Source of the DNA: Sabethes cyaneus | Lineage: Eukaryota; Arthropoda; Insecta; Diptera; Culicidae | Assembly: GCF_943734655.1 (NCBI RefSeq) | Contig: NC_071355.1 | Coordinates: forward strand, 33,113,964 to 33,177,963 | Reading direction: 5' to 3' | DNA length: 64,000 nt | In this document: one piece after another, positions 1 through 11,235 of the stretch | Numbering within the stretch: position 1 is the stretch's first letter | Layout: each line of letters begins with the position of its first letter | Program-made: the position numbers and the translations under genes | Notes under the pieces: model-generated | What the model saw: only the letters and a program-made list of their open reading frames with translations | The model's database searches: none | What the model was told of the DNA's origin: nothing

Positions 1-1516
1 AAGATCAATTGATTGAATTGAATTGTTTGGAGCGCTATATTGTATTGCTAAAGCCGCTGGGAAGGACCGCCTACCGGCAGAGCTTTATAAACATGGCGGA
101 GAAACGCTAGCAAAGGCTCTGCACTGGGTTATTTCAAGGATTTGGGAGGAGGAAAAGCTACTGGAGGAATGGATTGAAGGAGTGGTTTGTCCCATCTACA
201 AAAAGGGTGATCGACTAGACTGCTGCAACTATCGCGGTATTACGCTGGTAAACGCCGCGTGCAAGGTACTCTCACAGATCCTGTTACGTCGGTTGTCACC
301 GATAGCCAGCGGTTTCGTAGGGAATTATCAGGCGAGTTTCATGGGGGCTCGCGCAACTACTGACCAAATTTTTACTGTCCGACAGATCTTGCAGAAATGT
401 CTGGAGTACAACGTGCCCACGCGTCTCATCTTTATTGATTTCAAAGCAGCATACGATACAGTCGGTCGAGACAAGCTATGGCAGATAGTGCACGAACAAG
501 GTTTTCCGGAAAAACTGATGCGACTGATCAGAGCTACATTGGATCGAGTGATGTGTTTCGTACGCATCTCTGGGACACTCTCGAGTCCCTTCGAGACGCG
601 CCGAGGGTTGAGACATGGTGACGGTTTATCCTGCATGCTGTTCAACATCGCTCTTGAGGGGGTGATCCGACGAGCGGGCATCGAAACGAGAGGCACGATG
701 TTTACCAAGGGTAGCCAACTTCTAGGCTTTGCAGATGACTTCGATATCATAGCCAGGAACTTTGCGACGGAGGAGGCAATCTATGCCAGACTGAAAATGG
801 AGTCTAGGAAAATTGGGCTAAAAACAAATGCGTCGAAGACCAAATACATGAAAGAAAGAGGCTCAAGGGAAACAAACGCGCGTCTCCCAGGAGGAGTTCG
901 TGTATTTGGGATCGCTGGTGACCACGGACAACAACACTAGTAAGGAGATCCAGCGGCGCATTCAAGCGGGAAATCGGGCTTACTTTGCCCTTCGTAAAAC
1001 GCTACGATCAGGAAGCGTACACCGCCTCGCGAAGCTAACAATGTACAAAACCGGTAGTTATTTATGGACTTGAAATCGTGACGCTACTCACGGGGGACAT
1101 CCGCGCCCTTGCCGTGTTCGAGCGGAAAGTGCTGCGGACAATATTTGACGGAGTACAAACTGAAAGCGGAGAGTGGCGGAGGCGTATGATTCACGAGCTA
1201 CAGGCACTGCTTGGGGAGACTCCCATCTAGTACATCTAGCGAAAGTTAGCAGGCTACGTTGGGCCGGATACGTCGTAAGGATGTCGGACGACAGTGCGAC
1301 GAAAATAGTCCTCTTTAACAAACCCACCGGTACCAGGAACAGGGGGGCCCAGCGTGCACGATGGCTCGATCAGGTCGACGAAAGCGATTTGCGATTTCTG
1401 AGATGACTAGGAAATTGGCGACGAGTGGCCCAAGACCAAGTTGAATGGAGACGAGTGCTTGAAACAGCACGAGTCACCCCGGCTGAATGCTGAAGAAGAA
1501 GAAGAAGAAGATAAGC
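1..1516 (+). mobile_element. RTE-like non-LTR retrotransposon, 5' end outside window
   Basis: The window opens inside a LINE. An RT-coding stretch (23-940) is followed after a frame change by the C-terminal connection region: around 1055-1200 it reads as VVIYGLEIVTLLTG, then FERKVLRTIFDG, then GEWRRRMIHEL, and 1240-1405 encodes RLRWAGYVVRMSDD and a terminal RW.DQV.ESDLRFLR. The sequence ends in a (GAA)n tract at about 1493-1510, like the short trinucleotide tails of RTE-type LINEs. At least one frameshift and several stops show it is dead. Related 3' ends occur at 22150-22345 and 41280-41420. The clade (RTE-like) is inferred from motif style and the trinucleotide tail. Confidence 0.85.
23..940 (+). 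pseudogene. Reverse transcriptase domain, RTE-like LINE (partial)
   Basis: A 305-codon open stretch covers most of an RT domain of a LINE ORF2 polymerase, which makes cDNA at the nicked target during retrotransposition. Visible motifs are CPIYKKGDRLDCCNYRGI near residues 55-72, FIDFKAAYD near 136-144 (catalytic Asp), GLRHGDGLSCMLFNIALEG near 193-211, FADDFDII near 235-242 (catalytic DD pair) and NASKTKYM near 266-273. The N-terminal endonuclease would lie upstream of the window, so the ATG at 23 is only an internal Met. The reading frame is lost after about residue 280, where the YLG-type connection motif should begin. The RT core is well preserved but the protein is not complete. Confidence 0.85.
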
Positions 1517-1589
1517 AACTAAATGAATTTGATTTATTTAGCTAGCTATAAGCAGTTTTTGACACCCAATTTAATGAATGTTTTTTCTG

Positions 1590-2120
1590 TAGGATTTTTT
1601 CTCAGCTTTCGAATAGTGGTCTTGAAATTAAAATCGGTTTGGGGATCATGGCGAAAATGGCGATTTTTTGTTAGAATCCAACATGGCGGCTGAAGCCAAG
1701 ATGGCCCCCGATTTTTTTATTTCACTTGAAAGCTCTATCCTTTCTCTTTACAAAATCGTGTCGTTCGTAGTTTATTTCATAACCAATTTGGGCAATATCT
1801 CAATAATTATATGAAAACTGTGAATATTGCCACAGATAACTGGTTGTTTTATTTAGTTAATGCTAATGCACTCCTAATTTTAAAAAAAATTCTTGAAGTA
1901 TTTTTTCTCAGCATTCCAATGGTGGTCTTAAAATGAAAATGGGGGGAGGGAAAAGGCGAAAACACTGGTTTTTTGATAAAATGCAATATATCGACCAAAT
2001 CCAAAATGGCCGCCAAAATAATTTTACTCCATTTGAAAGCCCAGTTTACAGAACTGTGCCATTGGTTAGTTGTCTCATAGCAAATTTCACATGATATAGC
2101 TCTCAAGATTTGCTAAAAAT
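1590..2120. repeat. Two diverged ~300-bp tandem units
   Basis: The segment starting TTTTTTCTCAGCTTTCG near 1596 recurs as TTTTTTCTCAGCATTCC near 1900. Both are followed by a shared order of motifs: GTGGTCTT, an AAAATGG run, an AACATGGCGG or AAATGGCCGC motif, then TTGAAAGC and TTTACA. The spacing is about 305 bp. No coding potential is seen and the family is not recognised. Confidence 0.6.
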
Positions 2121-2134
2121 TCGACATTTTTTTT

Positions 2135-2260
2135 AAACTGTCGGTCCCCTTGGCGATTGAGGGGTCCACTGTTTCAAGGTATTAAAATTGTAATTCTCAT
2201 TTTTTAATCATTTTCAACCAATCAGGTACAGAAGCTCTAATAAGACCTCGTAGACCCAAT
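2135..2260. repeat. Dispersed repeat shared with 43563-43700
   Basis: The string CCCCTTGGCGATTGAGGGGT near 2147 and the following AAGGTATTAAAA, TGTAATTCT, CATTTTCA.CCAAT and GACCTCGT blocks recur in the same order at 43563-43700 (CCCCTTGGCGACCGAGGGGT there). A moderately diverged interspersed repeat with no visible ORF; its ends are not defined. Confidence 0.6.
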
Positions 2261-2264
2261 TATA

Positions 2265-2350
2265 TATTGGGGCAATAGCAGAAGGGGTTCTCACCCACGA
2301 TCTCTCGGTTGGTACCCGAGTGTTTGACTAATTAAACTACCGCCACCCGC
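2265..2350 (-). repeat. tRNA-like dispersed repeat (SINE-type), copy 1
   Basis: Read on the minus strand, this stretch has a tRNA-like order: GGTAGTTTAATTAGTCAAAC (A-box-like), GGGTACCAACCGAGAGATC, then GTGGGTGAGAACCCC (degenerate B box). Related copies lie at 10985-11050 (minus), 12077-12165 (plus) and 40956-41048 (plus). The arms do not form a clean cloverleaf and the copies diverge, so this is a tRNA-derived repeat and not a tRNA gene. Confidence 0.55.
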
Positions 2351-2701
2351 TATATTAGCTAATTTTGTTTTATTTTTCCTATTCTATCACAACAAAAGAG
2401 GGAAGTGTGTGATGTGAATACAGGAGTCAGTCATATATTTTTGGTTTACATAAAATTTTTCAGTTCATCTAATTAATCACTTCCTCCCTTTCAAAGAAAC
2501 TTTGTTCTACATTATAAGACAAATCAAAATATTTTTTGCAGTTGTTTATCATTTTATAATCTTTTGGCGATAGACTTTTCATGATAGCGCTCCTAGATAT
2601 GTCTTCACATGTCTTCAAGCGAAGACATTTCACTTTTTTGTAACAAAAATGTCTTCAAAATTGATTCAAGGTTGATACTTCTACACATTTACTCAAGTCA
2701 A

Positions 2702-2900
2702 CGTCCAGTTAGCTTCCAGGTACGATGCTGGTCTAACAAGCCAGTCGTCGTATGTTCGAATCTCGGCTAGGCGGTGCTTGCTAGATAGAGTCAGTAAAAG
2801 GATAATTTTTCTGTACTTTAACAGCCGGCTGCGAAGTCTGTCGATAAAGAAGAATAATGTCTAAAGACGGTATAAGCCCAAGGCTTTGCTTTTTAAGAAA
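2702..2900 (+). mobile_element. tRNA-derived SINE (SINE200/Feilai-like), copy 1
   Basis: Contains GGTACGATGCTGGTCTAACA, then CAGTCGTCGTATGTTCGAAT (B-box-like), then a tail with AGAGTCAGTA, ACAGCCGGCTGCGAAGTCTG, TCGATAAAGAAG and a CAAGGCTTTGCTTTT end. The same order occurs at 22982-23176 and 40740-40950, and partly inverted at 23742-23862 and 55795-55885. Mosquito SINEs of the SINE200/Feilai type have this tRNA-like head and GCGAAGTCTG tail; the exact family name is from memory. Confidence 0.7.
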
Positions 2901-5075
2901 GCAGCATAAGCGAAAGCATACAATAACCTGATTCAGGTCGAATATTGTTCGTTAGGTCTACTCAGTTCTAAAAAGCTGCGGTTAAAGCGTTCATTAATTG
3001 ACCGGGAGTTCATGTTGGTTAAACTGGATCTGAAAGTATGCATTTTAAAGCGCACGATGAAACCGTCAAGTATTACGGTTTACGGGTTGAGCTGTCTAAC
3101 TCCGTTTATCATCCTTAAATTTTCGGTTCGAGTTACACGAACACAGGTTAATTTATGAATTCGTTATAAGATTCAATTATGTTGATAACATTTATGTTCT
3201 AAACGCAAGAAAATCACCAGCTGCATCGATACTATCGAACACCTTATTTCAAGCAAATAAGAAGCCTAAATTAGATACAGTCATACATTGAAAACTTCAG
3301 TAGACAAACCCCAGCAGATGTTACATGCAATTGGTGTTTAATTCACACTTCTTTTTCTATCGGAATTATCTTCCAGACGCACCTTGGGCGCAAAAAAAAA
3401 CAAAAAGACGGGAAAATAAACTCCGTTTCGTACATGCAGTGCACCTAACAAGTAAATATAAATATTAAATGTTACTTGTACGTACGGTAAAAGACACCAG
3501 CTGTCCCGCAACTACTGCAGTGCGTCGTCGGATGCCTCCGAGGATTCGACATCGTTCGGTGTGCACCCATATGCCGACGAATAACAACAGCCAAATTTGT
3601 TCCTTGCCATGAAATCACGCGTCTCAACAAAACGGATCGCGAAATGCACATGTACTGCTGCTGCTGCTGCTGCAGTCAGTCAGTGCAAGTGATACCGTAC
3701 TGGAAGCTTTGTAGCAGCAAAAACACACCGCAATTACTTTCCGATTTGATCGCCAGACAGATCTCCGCCTTCGCGTTTCCTCAAAGCCGATCCAACTGCA
3801 GCGCAGCGGGTCAAACTAAACATGTGGAAACAATAACAACGGCATCCGGATGATTGAAACAATCAGATAAAATGGATTTTCGGTTTCCTACCATCCACAA
3901 ACTGAATTATTGGCACTTACCGAAAAAATAATACTACGTACAATGCAAGTTCTGTAAGCGCGAAAGTTAATGCACCTTAAATGTGCTCTCCTTCCAAACT
4001 CCCAGATGTGCGGCGAGATTTGCGCATGGAAGATGAGACAGCCAGCCAGCCAGACAGCGAGATAATCTAAACGCGAAAGTTTCAAGGCCAAATTGCGGCA
4101 GCCTTTTTGACTACAAACAAAACGCTGCATTTACAATATGCTAATGGTCATCATGAAAAGATGCTCTGTAGCAGCAGCGATCGTCTGGCTACAACATTTG
4201 CGGTTTAAAACTTTGAAGTAAAATTTCTGATGCAGTGTTGGACACTTGCATCTACAATCTACATACATAGTAGCAGTTTCTCCCTTGATGTTTGTGGAAG
4301 AAAAATTGCACTTTGATGCAGCGTTGTTTTTTTTTCTGCGAACCTTCCACCGTCTCTTGTCCTCTTTCTCACAATAGAGGATAATTTTTGTTTATGAATA
4401 TGCACCAAACGAGATCGGTTTCATATTACTGCCCACGGTACATACATGGTTGCCCGGGTGTCGTCTGTGTTTGTTTGATGAAGCAAAGTTTTGAGAAATT
4501 CGCTACTCGGTATCCTCTTACCGTGTGGTGCATCGCCTTGTCGCCGCTGGATGGATGCAGTTTGGGACGGCGCGTGAAATATGACTTTCGAGGGCGACGT
4601 CGTTTTTCATTTCCTTGCCTTTGTATACCACACCGGAAAGAGTGCAATGCCCACGAAGATGATATTCAAAACACGACGACGACGACGGTCTTTGAAATAC
4701 GATAGCAACGACACGTTTACTGATTTTGCTGGAATCAGCTGGGGCCCTATGCAGCGGCTTTTTTCCGCGAAAGGATCCGTTTCGCTCGCTTGTGCACAAT
4801 GAAGTATGAGAAACTGTTCTGACACTGCAAGATTGTTTTCGAAAGATTTTTTACTCTTTGGTCAGAATAAAAATAGAATAATCGAAATTTTTTTTGCAGT
4901 CTCCAACGTTTCGACTTTCCTTTTAAGACTTCTTCAAGGACTGCAAATGGCTTGAATATGATTCATTCGAACACTGATAAAATACAATCTAATCTCACAC
5001 TAAAAGCAACGGATTAATCAAACTAAAGAACAACTCAATCATCATGCAATCAGGTTTAGAGCTCACCGAAATTAC
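2901..5075. other. No gene recognised; partly CpG-rich unique DNA
   Basis: From 2901 to about 3480 the sequence is AT-rich with nothing identifiable. From 3480 to about 4800 it is more GC-rich, with a (CTG)n run at 3654-3674 and a GACGACGAC run near 4676. Several short open frames occur on both strands, but none shows a recognisable motif, domain or convincing splice context. At 4865-5000 a TTTCGACT/CTTCTTCAAGGA segment resembles a dispersed MITE-like motif. Probably intronic or intergenic. Confidence 0.5.
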
Positions 5076-5169
5076 CTGCCAGCCCGGCCAGCGGCAGCGT
5101 CCGGTCCCATCGTCCCTGCGCCTGAATGATCGCCGCTACCGACAGCATTGGTTTCTCCTTTTTCAGCAT
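5076..5169 (-). CDS. Candidate first coding exon of an unrecognised host gene
   Basis: On the minus strand an ATG at 5169 opens 31 codons plus one base, running into a strong splice donor (GGCAG|GTAATTT at 5076/5075) and giving a phase-1 intron. The peptide starts MLKKEKPMLSVAAIIQAQGR and continues WDRTLPLAGLA. Codon use and GC content are unlike the surrounding AT-rich DNA. The upstream 300 bases lack an alternative long frame and look like a CpG-rich 5' UTR. No downstream exon is identifiable between 1 and 5075, so the intron would be long or the remaining exons lie outside the window. I do not recognise the protein. The peptide may have only been open by chance, so confidence is moderate. 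Confidence 0.4.
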
Positions 5170-5480
5170 CGTTTGGGGCGTGCGGAATCCGAATCCGACG
5201 GGCCGGCAACGATCGTTGGGCGCAACGATCGTGTTTTCACAACAACACCACTGCCGAGGTCCGAGGTCGTTCGCGATGATTCAGCACTAGCAGGAGGAGC
5301 ACCGCACGATCTGTGACGTTGTTTTGATGCTTTTTTTTCGGCTTACAAATTTCTGTATCTCTCCGGAATGTTTGTGTTGTGTGTATTAGTTTGCACAAGC
5401 TTGTTCACTCGATTAGCACATTCACTCATGCCGTACGAACGCACGTTGCGTTGCGAGTTCGGCTGACGATGAGAAATTCC
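5170..5480 (-). promoter_or_regulatory. Possible 5' UTR and promoter region of the exon at 5076-5169
   Basis: A CpG-rich stretch (many CG dinucleotides between 5180 and 5300 and again at 5425-5470) lies directly upstream, on the minus strand, of the candidate start codon. It contains the small palindrome CGATCGTTGCGCCCAACGATCG near 5214. No clear TATA box is seen. Promoter status is inferred only from composition and position. Confidence 0.25.
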
Positions 5481-7711
5481 GCGGTTTTCTGTTTCCACTA
5501 GCTACCATACACAAGCCATTATCACATCTTCTTCGGAATCTGCAAAGTGGACCTTCCATAAAAACTACAGCTGGAGTCAATTACTTCATTTTTTCTCTCT
5601 AAGTAGGAGCTAATTATTTTCAGCACCTACTTGACTGTGAAGTTGTTCTTAACTAACTAGCTAGCTAACCGAGGCCGAATGTACACATAGATTCTGCTGG
5701 TGTGCCCTTCTGTGTTATCAAAACGGCCCACTCGGGAAGCAACCGGTTCCCAGACCGCATTTACACATTCGCATTCGGGTGCGATCCAGCCACAACAGAC
5801 TAAACTAACGTTCAATTGCATAAAATTGCATGATTTATTATTATCGCACCCGGTCTTCTGTCTGCCCTGCCCAGTGTAGATGATGGTTACCGAACAAGGA
5901 AACCGATAGCGCAACAAAGCAGAGAGGAACACAGACACATACACTGCACTGGCCGGGTGCAGGCAGGATGCAAGCAAGTGTGGTAGCAGACAACCTTCGG
6001 GAGAACGTTCCAACCGCAAAGTGCATTTTCTGCACACATTCAGCACACATACGCAACCGCGCCAGTACAGCAGGACCCCGGCGGGAATTGGGTTAACTGA
6101 CGGTGTGACCCTGAGACACTCGCACAGATGGTGATGTTGATGATGATGATGATGATGACGACGATGTCGGCGACGATAACTTCACGGAGGGTGGTATGAT
6201 GAACTAATTAGCGTTACATGGACAATACACGGCACTCGGGACACTACGTAGCAGAGAAGAGCTTATTGCTCATACGAGCTCTATGAAGCCGAGACCTAAT
6301 TAACGATGTTTGATTAGCCTAGAAAGTCAACTTCTTATCATTGCGGAAGTTCGCTGGAAAGCTGGAAACAAAGCCCGTGTGTGTTTTTGCTCGCTCTCCG
6401 ATAGTGTCGTAGGTAGATAGGGGCCTCGAGTAGTAGCACGCGACTAAGGGTGTTTCCCGGAATGTGCTGCAATCACGCTTTGCACGTTGCTCTCGGTCAA
6501 GGTTAACTGGAAACCGGGCGACGTATTTGGCGGGTATCATTGACGTAAATCTTAGAAGAATGGGTTCGATTTATAGACAAGCAACAAATGACGGCGGTTA
6601 GTAGCATCTAGATGCTGAGGCATTTCATTGTAAATGATGAAGAAAAAATTAATTTTTAAAACGTGACAACGATTTCGTTATTTTAAAAGAAGATAAAAGC
6701 ATTTGTCGTCGAGACTTTGTTGCCACAGAGATGATGCGATACTGTATCTTCTTTAAATGATGGCCTCAAAATTCAGGTCTTGAGCTTAAAAGAAAAATGA
6801 AAAATGGTCAGCAAAACTAACACCTATTGTCTTCTAATATTGTTACTAGTTCCGCGCGTGGAAGCATTGACAGAATCTTCCAGGTTGTATGTCACGTAAG
6901 TATACTTTTGATACTTAACCATGTTCTAGCACGTCGGTGCAGTGATTTGATAAGGTAAGGGAAATTATTGCCAAGGGGTATGTGTATGTGATCGCATACC
7001 TTCCGTGTACTACCAGAACGTAAGAGGCTTGCGGCATATCGAATTACAGCATTTCCAAACATGCAGCTCCCCGGCCCCCCATCTGTCCATTTTTGTCACA
7101 AAAAGTAGAAAGATCTATGCCTCAGGACAAAGACAGGCTTGGGGTAGGACTAGGAATGTAGTTCCTGTTAAGGTTGTTTCCAGATATCGTGAAATTTCGT
7201 GTTTACCGAAATCGAACGAAACCAAACGAAATTTGCTATAGAATTAACTGTATATATATTGATTTAACTGTAGTTTAATGGTTGTCCTCTATAAAATCTA
7301 AGGTAAATTTCGTACGATTTCGTTAAATTGAGAATCACTGGGGTATTGTATTTACGTCTTCCAAACTCGCTGTTTACAGCCCAGTAGCATCAGGGAAACA
7401 GCCTTCAGTTGATATCATTACTCATGAAGATCTAAGCATGCATTAGATTTTCAGATTTAAATCACGCCCTTTTGACCTCAATGCATAGAGATATTTAACC
7501 CAAATCACGAAAAAAAAATCATAGTTGTTGCCCTGCTCTGGTGGAAATGTACATTTGAAAACAATTTAACTGCTGTCTTGTTACCTTACAGAAATCAAGC
7601 ATTTTATTACCTTTCTCCACGTTGAATTTACCAATTCGATCCCATTTTATCAGTAGCACATCGTTAACCGACCACAATTTTATTACTCTTCCAATGAAAC
7701 TGCAACAAGGG
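5481..7711. other. No gene recognised; unique DNA with a GAT microsatellite
   Basis: A (GAT)n tract lies at 6126-6160. Open frames on the minus strand around 5657-6046 and 6319-6540 show no domain or splice logic I can defend. From about 6600 to 7711 the sequence is AT-rich and featureless. Confidence 0.5.
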
Positions 7712-8674
7712 TAGAGTAGGGCGGGACATAAGTGCGAAGTTTGAAGTTGTCATCAATTTTCGTGAGATATAAAGAAGGACAACAACATTATATATTTTAA
7801 GGCGATGCAGTAACTCAATGTCTTCACATTCAACTATAAATCATCTGCGGTAATAGTGTTTTGCAAAATAAATTCTTCTTTCTTCTGATCAAGTGCCGAT
7901 TCGCACTTTTACCCCACTAGCGGGGCAGAAGTTCGAATACCGCGGGGCAAAAGTGCGAAGCTCGAATCCATGAAATTAGCACAACTGTAGCTAACAACAC
8001 CATATTATCTTCAATCTGCGTTATGTTTCGGTAAGGAATATTCTCAATTTGCATCTTTCGTATTTTGCGCTGGTGTATTGCAGACTCAGTCAGATCGAAA
8101 CTTTTCCAAACGTTCTTTTATTGTTTCACGAGCGGAAGAACATTGCTTTCCTTCGGCCAACATCTGTAGAGCACATAGTTTTCTACAGATCTTCCATTTC
8201 CAGTATCTGTAATATAGTGCCTAAAGCTTTATATAATTAGCTATACATTTTTGCCTCGTTCATGGATCGCACTTTTGCCCCGTCCGTGAATCGCACTTTT
8301 GCCCCGTCCGTGAATAGCATTTTCACCCCGCTAGGCGCTTGACGGAGTGAGATTAAATTACGGAAAAGCGAAACATATTTTGTAAATTCTTTTCACCGTA
8401 TTTTCAAAACAGATATGTGAGTGATGTGAAACGCTGCTACAAAATTTCAACAAGTAATATCCTCCTGTTGATATCGTATTTGCCGTATATCGAAAAATTA
8501 CATCAAAACCGCCCTTAAATAACATTTGCGCATAATTCGGCAACTATCCTTCGTAAGCAACCAAAGTTTACGTTAGATTCAAGCTGTCAAAGTCAATTTA
8601 CTTGGAATCTGCACCGATAAATCATTGAATCGCACTTTTACCCGCATCGCACTTTTACCCCTCCTTACTCTGTA
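7712..8674 (+). mobile_element. 963-bp MITE, GTGCGA family, copy 1
   Basis: Starts TAGAGTAGGGCGGGACATAA and ends (reverse complement) TACAGAGTAAGGAGGGGTAA, so the ends form short imperfect inverted repeats. The terminal motif GGGGCAAAAGTGCGA recurs inside in both orientations near 7905-7960 and three times at 8265-8335. A full-length inverted copy is present at 51315-52285. A flanking TA is consistent with a TA target. There is no transposase ORF, so it is non-autonomous. Confidence 0.8.
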
Positions 8675-9985
8675 CATATATAATTATGTTACAACCGAAC
8701 ACTGCAGCTGTAGCGCACTTCTTCAGCACAGATATCAAATTAGCCTAGGAGGATCAATCGTCGTAGGTAGCAAAATCGCAACCTGTTGAACGAGAGGGTT
8801 TTGTCCCTTTTTCTATCGTACTTTCCAAGCAGAGACATCAAATTGGTCAAGGTTTAATCGTCGTAAGGATTATTCGACCTGTTGGGATGAGGAAATTTTA
8901 TCACAGGCGATACTTCAATTCGTACAATTGAGTAACCGAGCTAGAAGGTGCGGGGTCGTGTGGCTGTCAATTCCTAACCTTGCAACTGTAGGTTTAGGCA
9001 ACCATTGAACCACATGACTTTACTTTCAAGTGCCATATTATTAGAACTAATATTTTTGATAGACTAATCTATTTTCAGAGAGCAAAATAAGGCGCTATAT
9101 CCTTGGCCTCTGGTCTAAGTACCATTAGTTCATCCTCTTTACTATCACTTACAGTGCTTAAAATTATCAGTTAATACTCATAAAATTGAATATCAACTCG
9201 CTCCCTATGTAGCTGATATTTATCAGCAAGAAAATCAATTTCAATATCCAGTAACGATATTATTGGAACAGATAATCATTATTCCATCTCTAAAACTGAA
9301 TATCAAATACCAGTATAAACGAATTCGAAAAGAAAAATGATACTCAGTATCAGAAATGTCAGTTACATCTCGAGGTGTTGATATTTTCACTGAGCGTTGT
9401 TTTCACCATAAACGTTTGATTTCAATCTGTTGCGTCCCAAACCACTAGAATATAAATATTCAGTGCAAGGCGCTGAAACTGATATTCATATTCACTGCCA
9501 TGGAACTGAAAATGATATTCAGCTCTGACTTTTTTCGTAACGCATTATGAATTTTTCGAAACGAATATACAGCAACATCGAAACTCAGTGACTTGGTTTA
9601 TCAATGAATTTTTATTCCAATGATATTCATATTCCTTCTGGAAAAAAGACTTTTGATATTGTATTGACTCAAAATCAATCATTTTGAGTTTCGATAAAGT
9701 GATTTTTTCCAGCACTGATCACTTAACCTTTATTAGCAAAGATACTCCCAACGAATGTAAATCATTATCTATATTCGCTATGTGCGCGAAACGGTGCTGC
9801 CATCTTCCCAAGTTTGTTCTATTTGTGAAGTAGGTGCGCAGGTTTGTTAAAGCGTGCAAATGATAGACAAAACTTTGCACCAAATCTTCACGAACTTTCC
9901 ATATGGCAGTTCCATGAGAGTACAAGAGATCGATTTGTGCTTACATAGAGGCAGATGAGGAGCGTCCAATATAGCTCTAGCCATC
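8675..9985. other. No gene; AT-rich with recurring TGATATTCA motifs
   Basis: Between about 9170 and 9680 the motif TGATATTCA or its complement TGAATATCA recurs roughly ten times at irregular spacing. No ORF or repeat boundary is clear. Confidence 0.4.
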
Positions 9986-9989
9986 TCAA

Positions 9990-10150
9990 GTCCCTACCTA
10001 GCGCCTCCACGTGACCATACCTGGTAATGCTCTATTGAGAAGCCAAGCTAGGAGGTCCGATGCCAGGTGATTCCCGGCAACCTGATCTCAAAACCGCAGT
10101 TTTGGGCAGACGGCGGAGCCATACGGCCTAGCTAATAGGTAAGTCTAATA
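9990..10150 (+). repeat. Fragment resembling the 5' untranslated part of an RTE-like LINE
   Basis: CCATACCTGGTAATGCTCTA and then AGCTAGGAGGTCCGA are shared with CCATACCTGGAAATGCTTCA and AGCTAGGAGGTACGA at 44020-44075. There the shared segment precedes a LINE endonuclease remnant. It is therefore read as an isolated 5' LINE fragment. Confidence 0.4.
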
Positions 10151-10984
10151 TAAATTATTTTAATTATTTTTTTCATTTTAGCTTATGAAGCATCTCCTGC
10201 TTGGCCAAAACGAGTTTTAATATTGCACATGGATACCAGATGAAAAAATTAAATTAATTATTAGAAGCACCTATGGAACCTCAAAGGACGCCGCTCTATT
10301 CCATTCGAAGGACTGCTGGTGAGATTGTTCTATTTTTGCCCATATATACCACATTTCATCTCAATATCATAATAGTATTATTATTGATAGGGGCCTGAAT
10401 GATGGAGTGCATTGCCAACCTGAATCTTTAGGTCTGATGCAAATATGGCAGTTCTCAATTCTCACAAACAAATCATCACGTGGGTTAAAGTTGGTATAGC
10501 GAAATTGATTATTACATGGAAGGGTCCTAATGCTGGAAGGCGACTCTTATAACCCCGGAATGCGTACAAGTGCCTCTGCTTCGTGGGTCCGCCCAATCCC
10601 GTTTGGTCCTTCTGTAGCAGCATTAGTGTGAAATTCATTTGATAATCTAATTTGGATCTACTGTAATTCTAACCACATACACGGGCAAGTCCTTGAAGTG
10701 ATGGTGGCTTTCCCCTACTACTTCTACTACTGCTACTACTACTACATAGCGAATGGGAAATGTTTTGGAGGTCACGCTTTCTTCCTTGCGCTTGATTTCA
10801 AGGAGTTTCATTGAATTAGGTATTATTTCTGGTTCCACAGTTACAGCAACTAAAAAAACCGAAAAAAAGAGACAAGCGATGATTTCTTTACTACCGCAAA
10901 CATGTACAGCAGGATCTTCATTTTATATCATCAATCATCAATGAACTGGAAAATTTCGATATAAACCTAAAATATATCAGGGTG
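10151..10984. other. No gene recognised; CTA microsatellite
   Basis: AT-rich DNA with a (CTA)n-like tract at about 10716-10746. Short open frames on both strands show no recognisable domain. Confidence 0.5.
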
Positions 10985-11050
10985 ACAGAAGGTAGGGTTC
11001 GCAGCCACGACCTTTCGGCTGGTACCCGACTGTTTTACTAGCTAAATTAC
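10985..11050 (-). repeat. tRNA-like dispersed repeat, copy 2
   Basis: The minus strand carries the TAGCTAGTAAAAC, CGGGTACCAGCCGAAAGGTC and GTGGCTGCGAACCC order seen in the copy at 2265. The adjacent block AAAATAATTTACGTTATGAC near 11096 also follows copy 3 at 12168, but in direct orientation relative to the window. The two copies bracket the mariner relic between them. Confidence 0.5.
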
Positions 11051-11235
11051 TAAATTTATCATCAGACCCCGCATCAGACACTTCCTCACTGTTCAAAATA
11101 ATTTACGTTATGACCGCGTATAGTCATGTTCAAGTAAATAAGGCTTGTTCGCGACAAAATTTGGACACCCCTAAACACACACAGCTTCGGAAATACATTA
11201 ACAATGAGTGAAACATTTTTCAGAGTGGTAGACGT

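Noticed and set aside
2265..2350. Possible tRNA gene on the minus strand
   Set aside because: A-box-like and B-box-like parts exist, but the arms do not pair and four diverged copies occur in the window.
4388..4825. Overlapping open frames on both strands at 4.4-4.8 kb
   Set aside because: Several frames are open at once because of GACGAC repeats and GC content; none shows a family motif.
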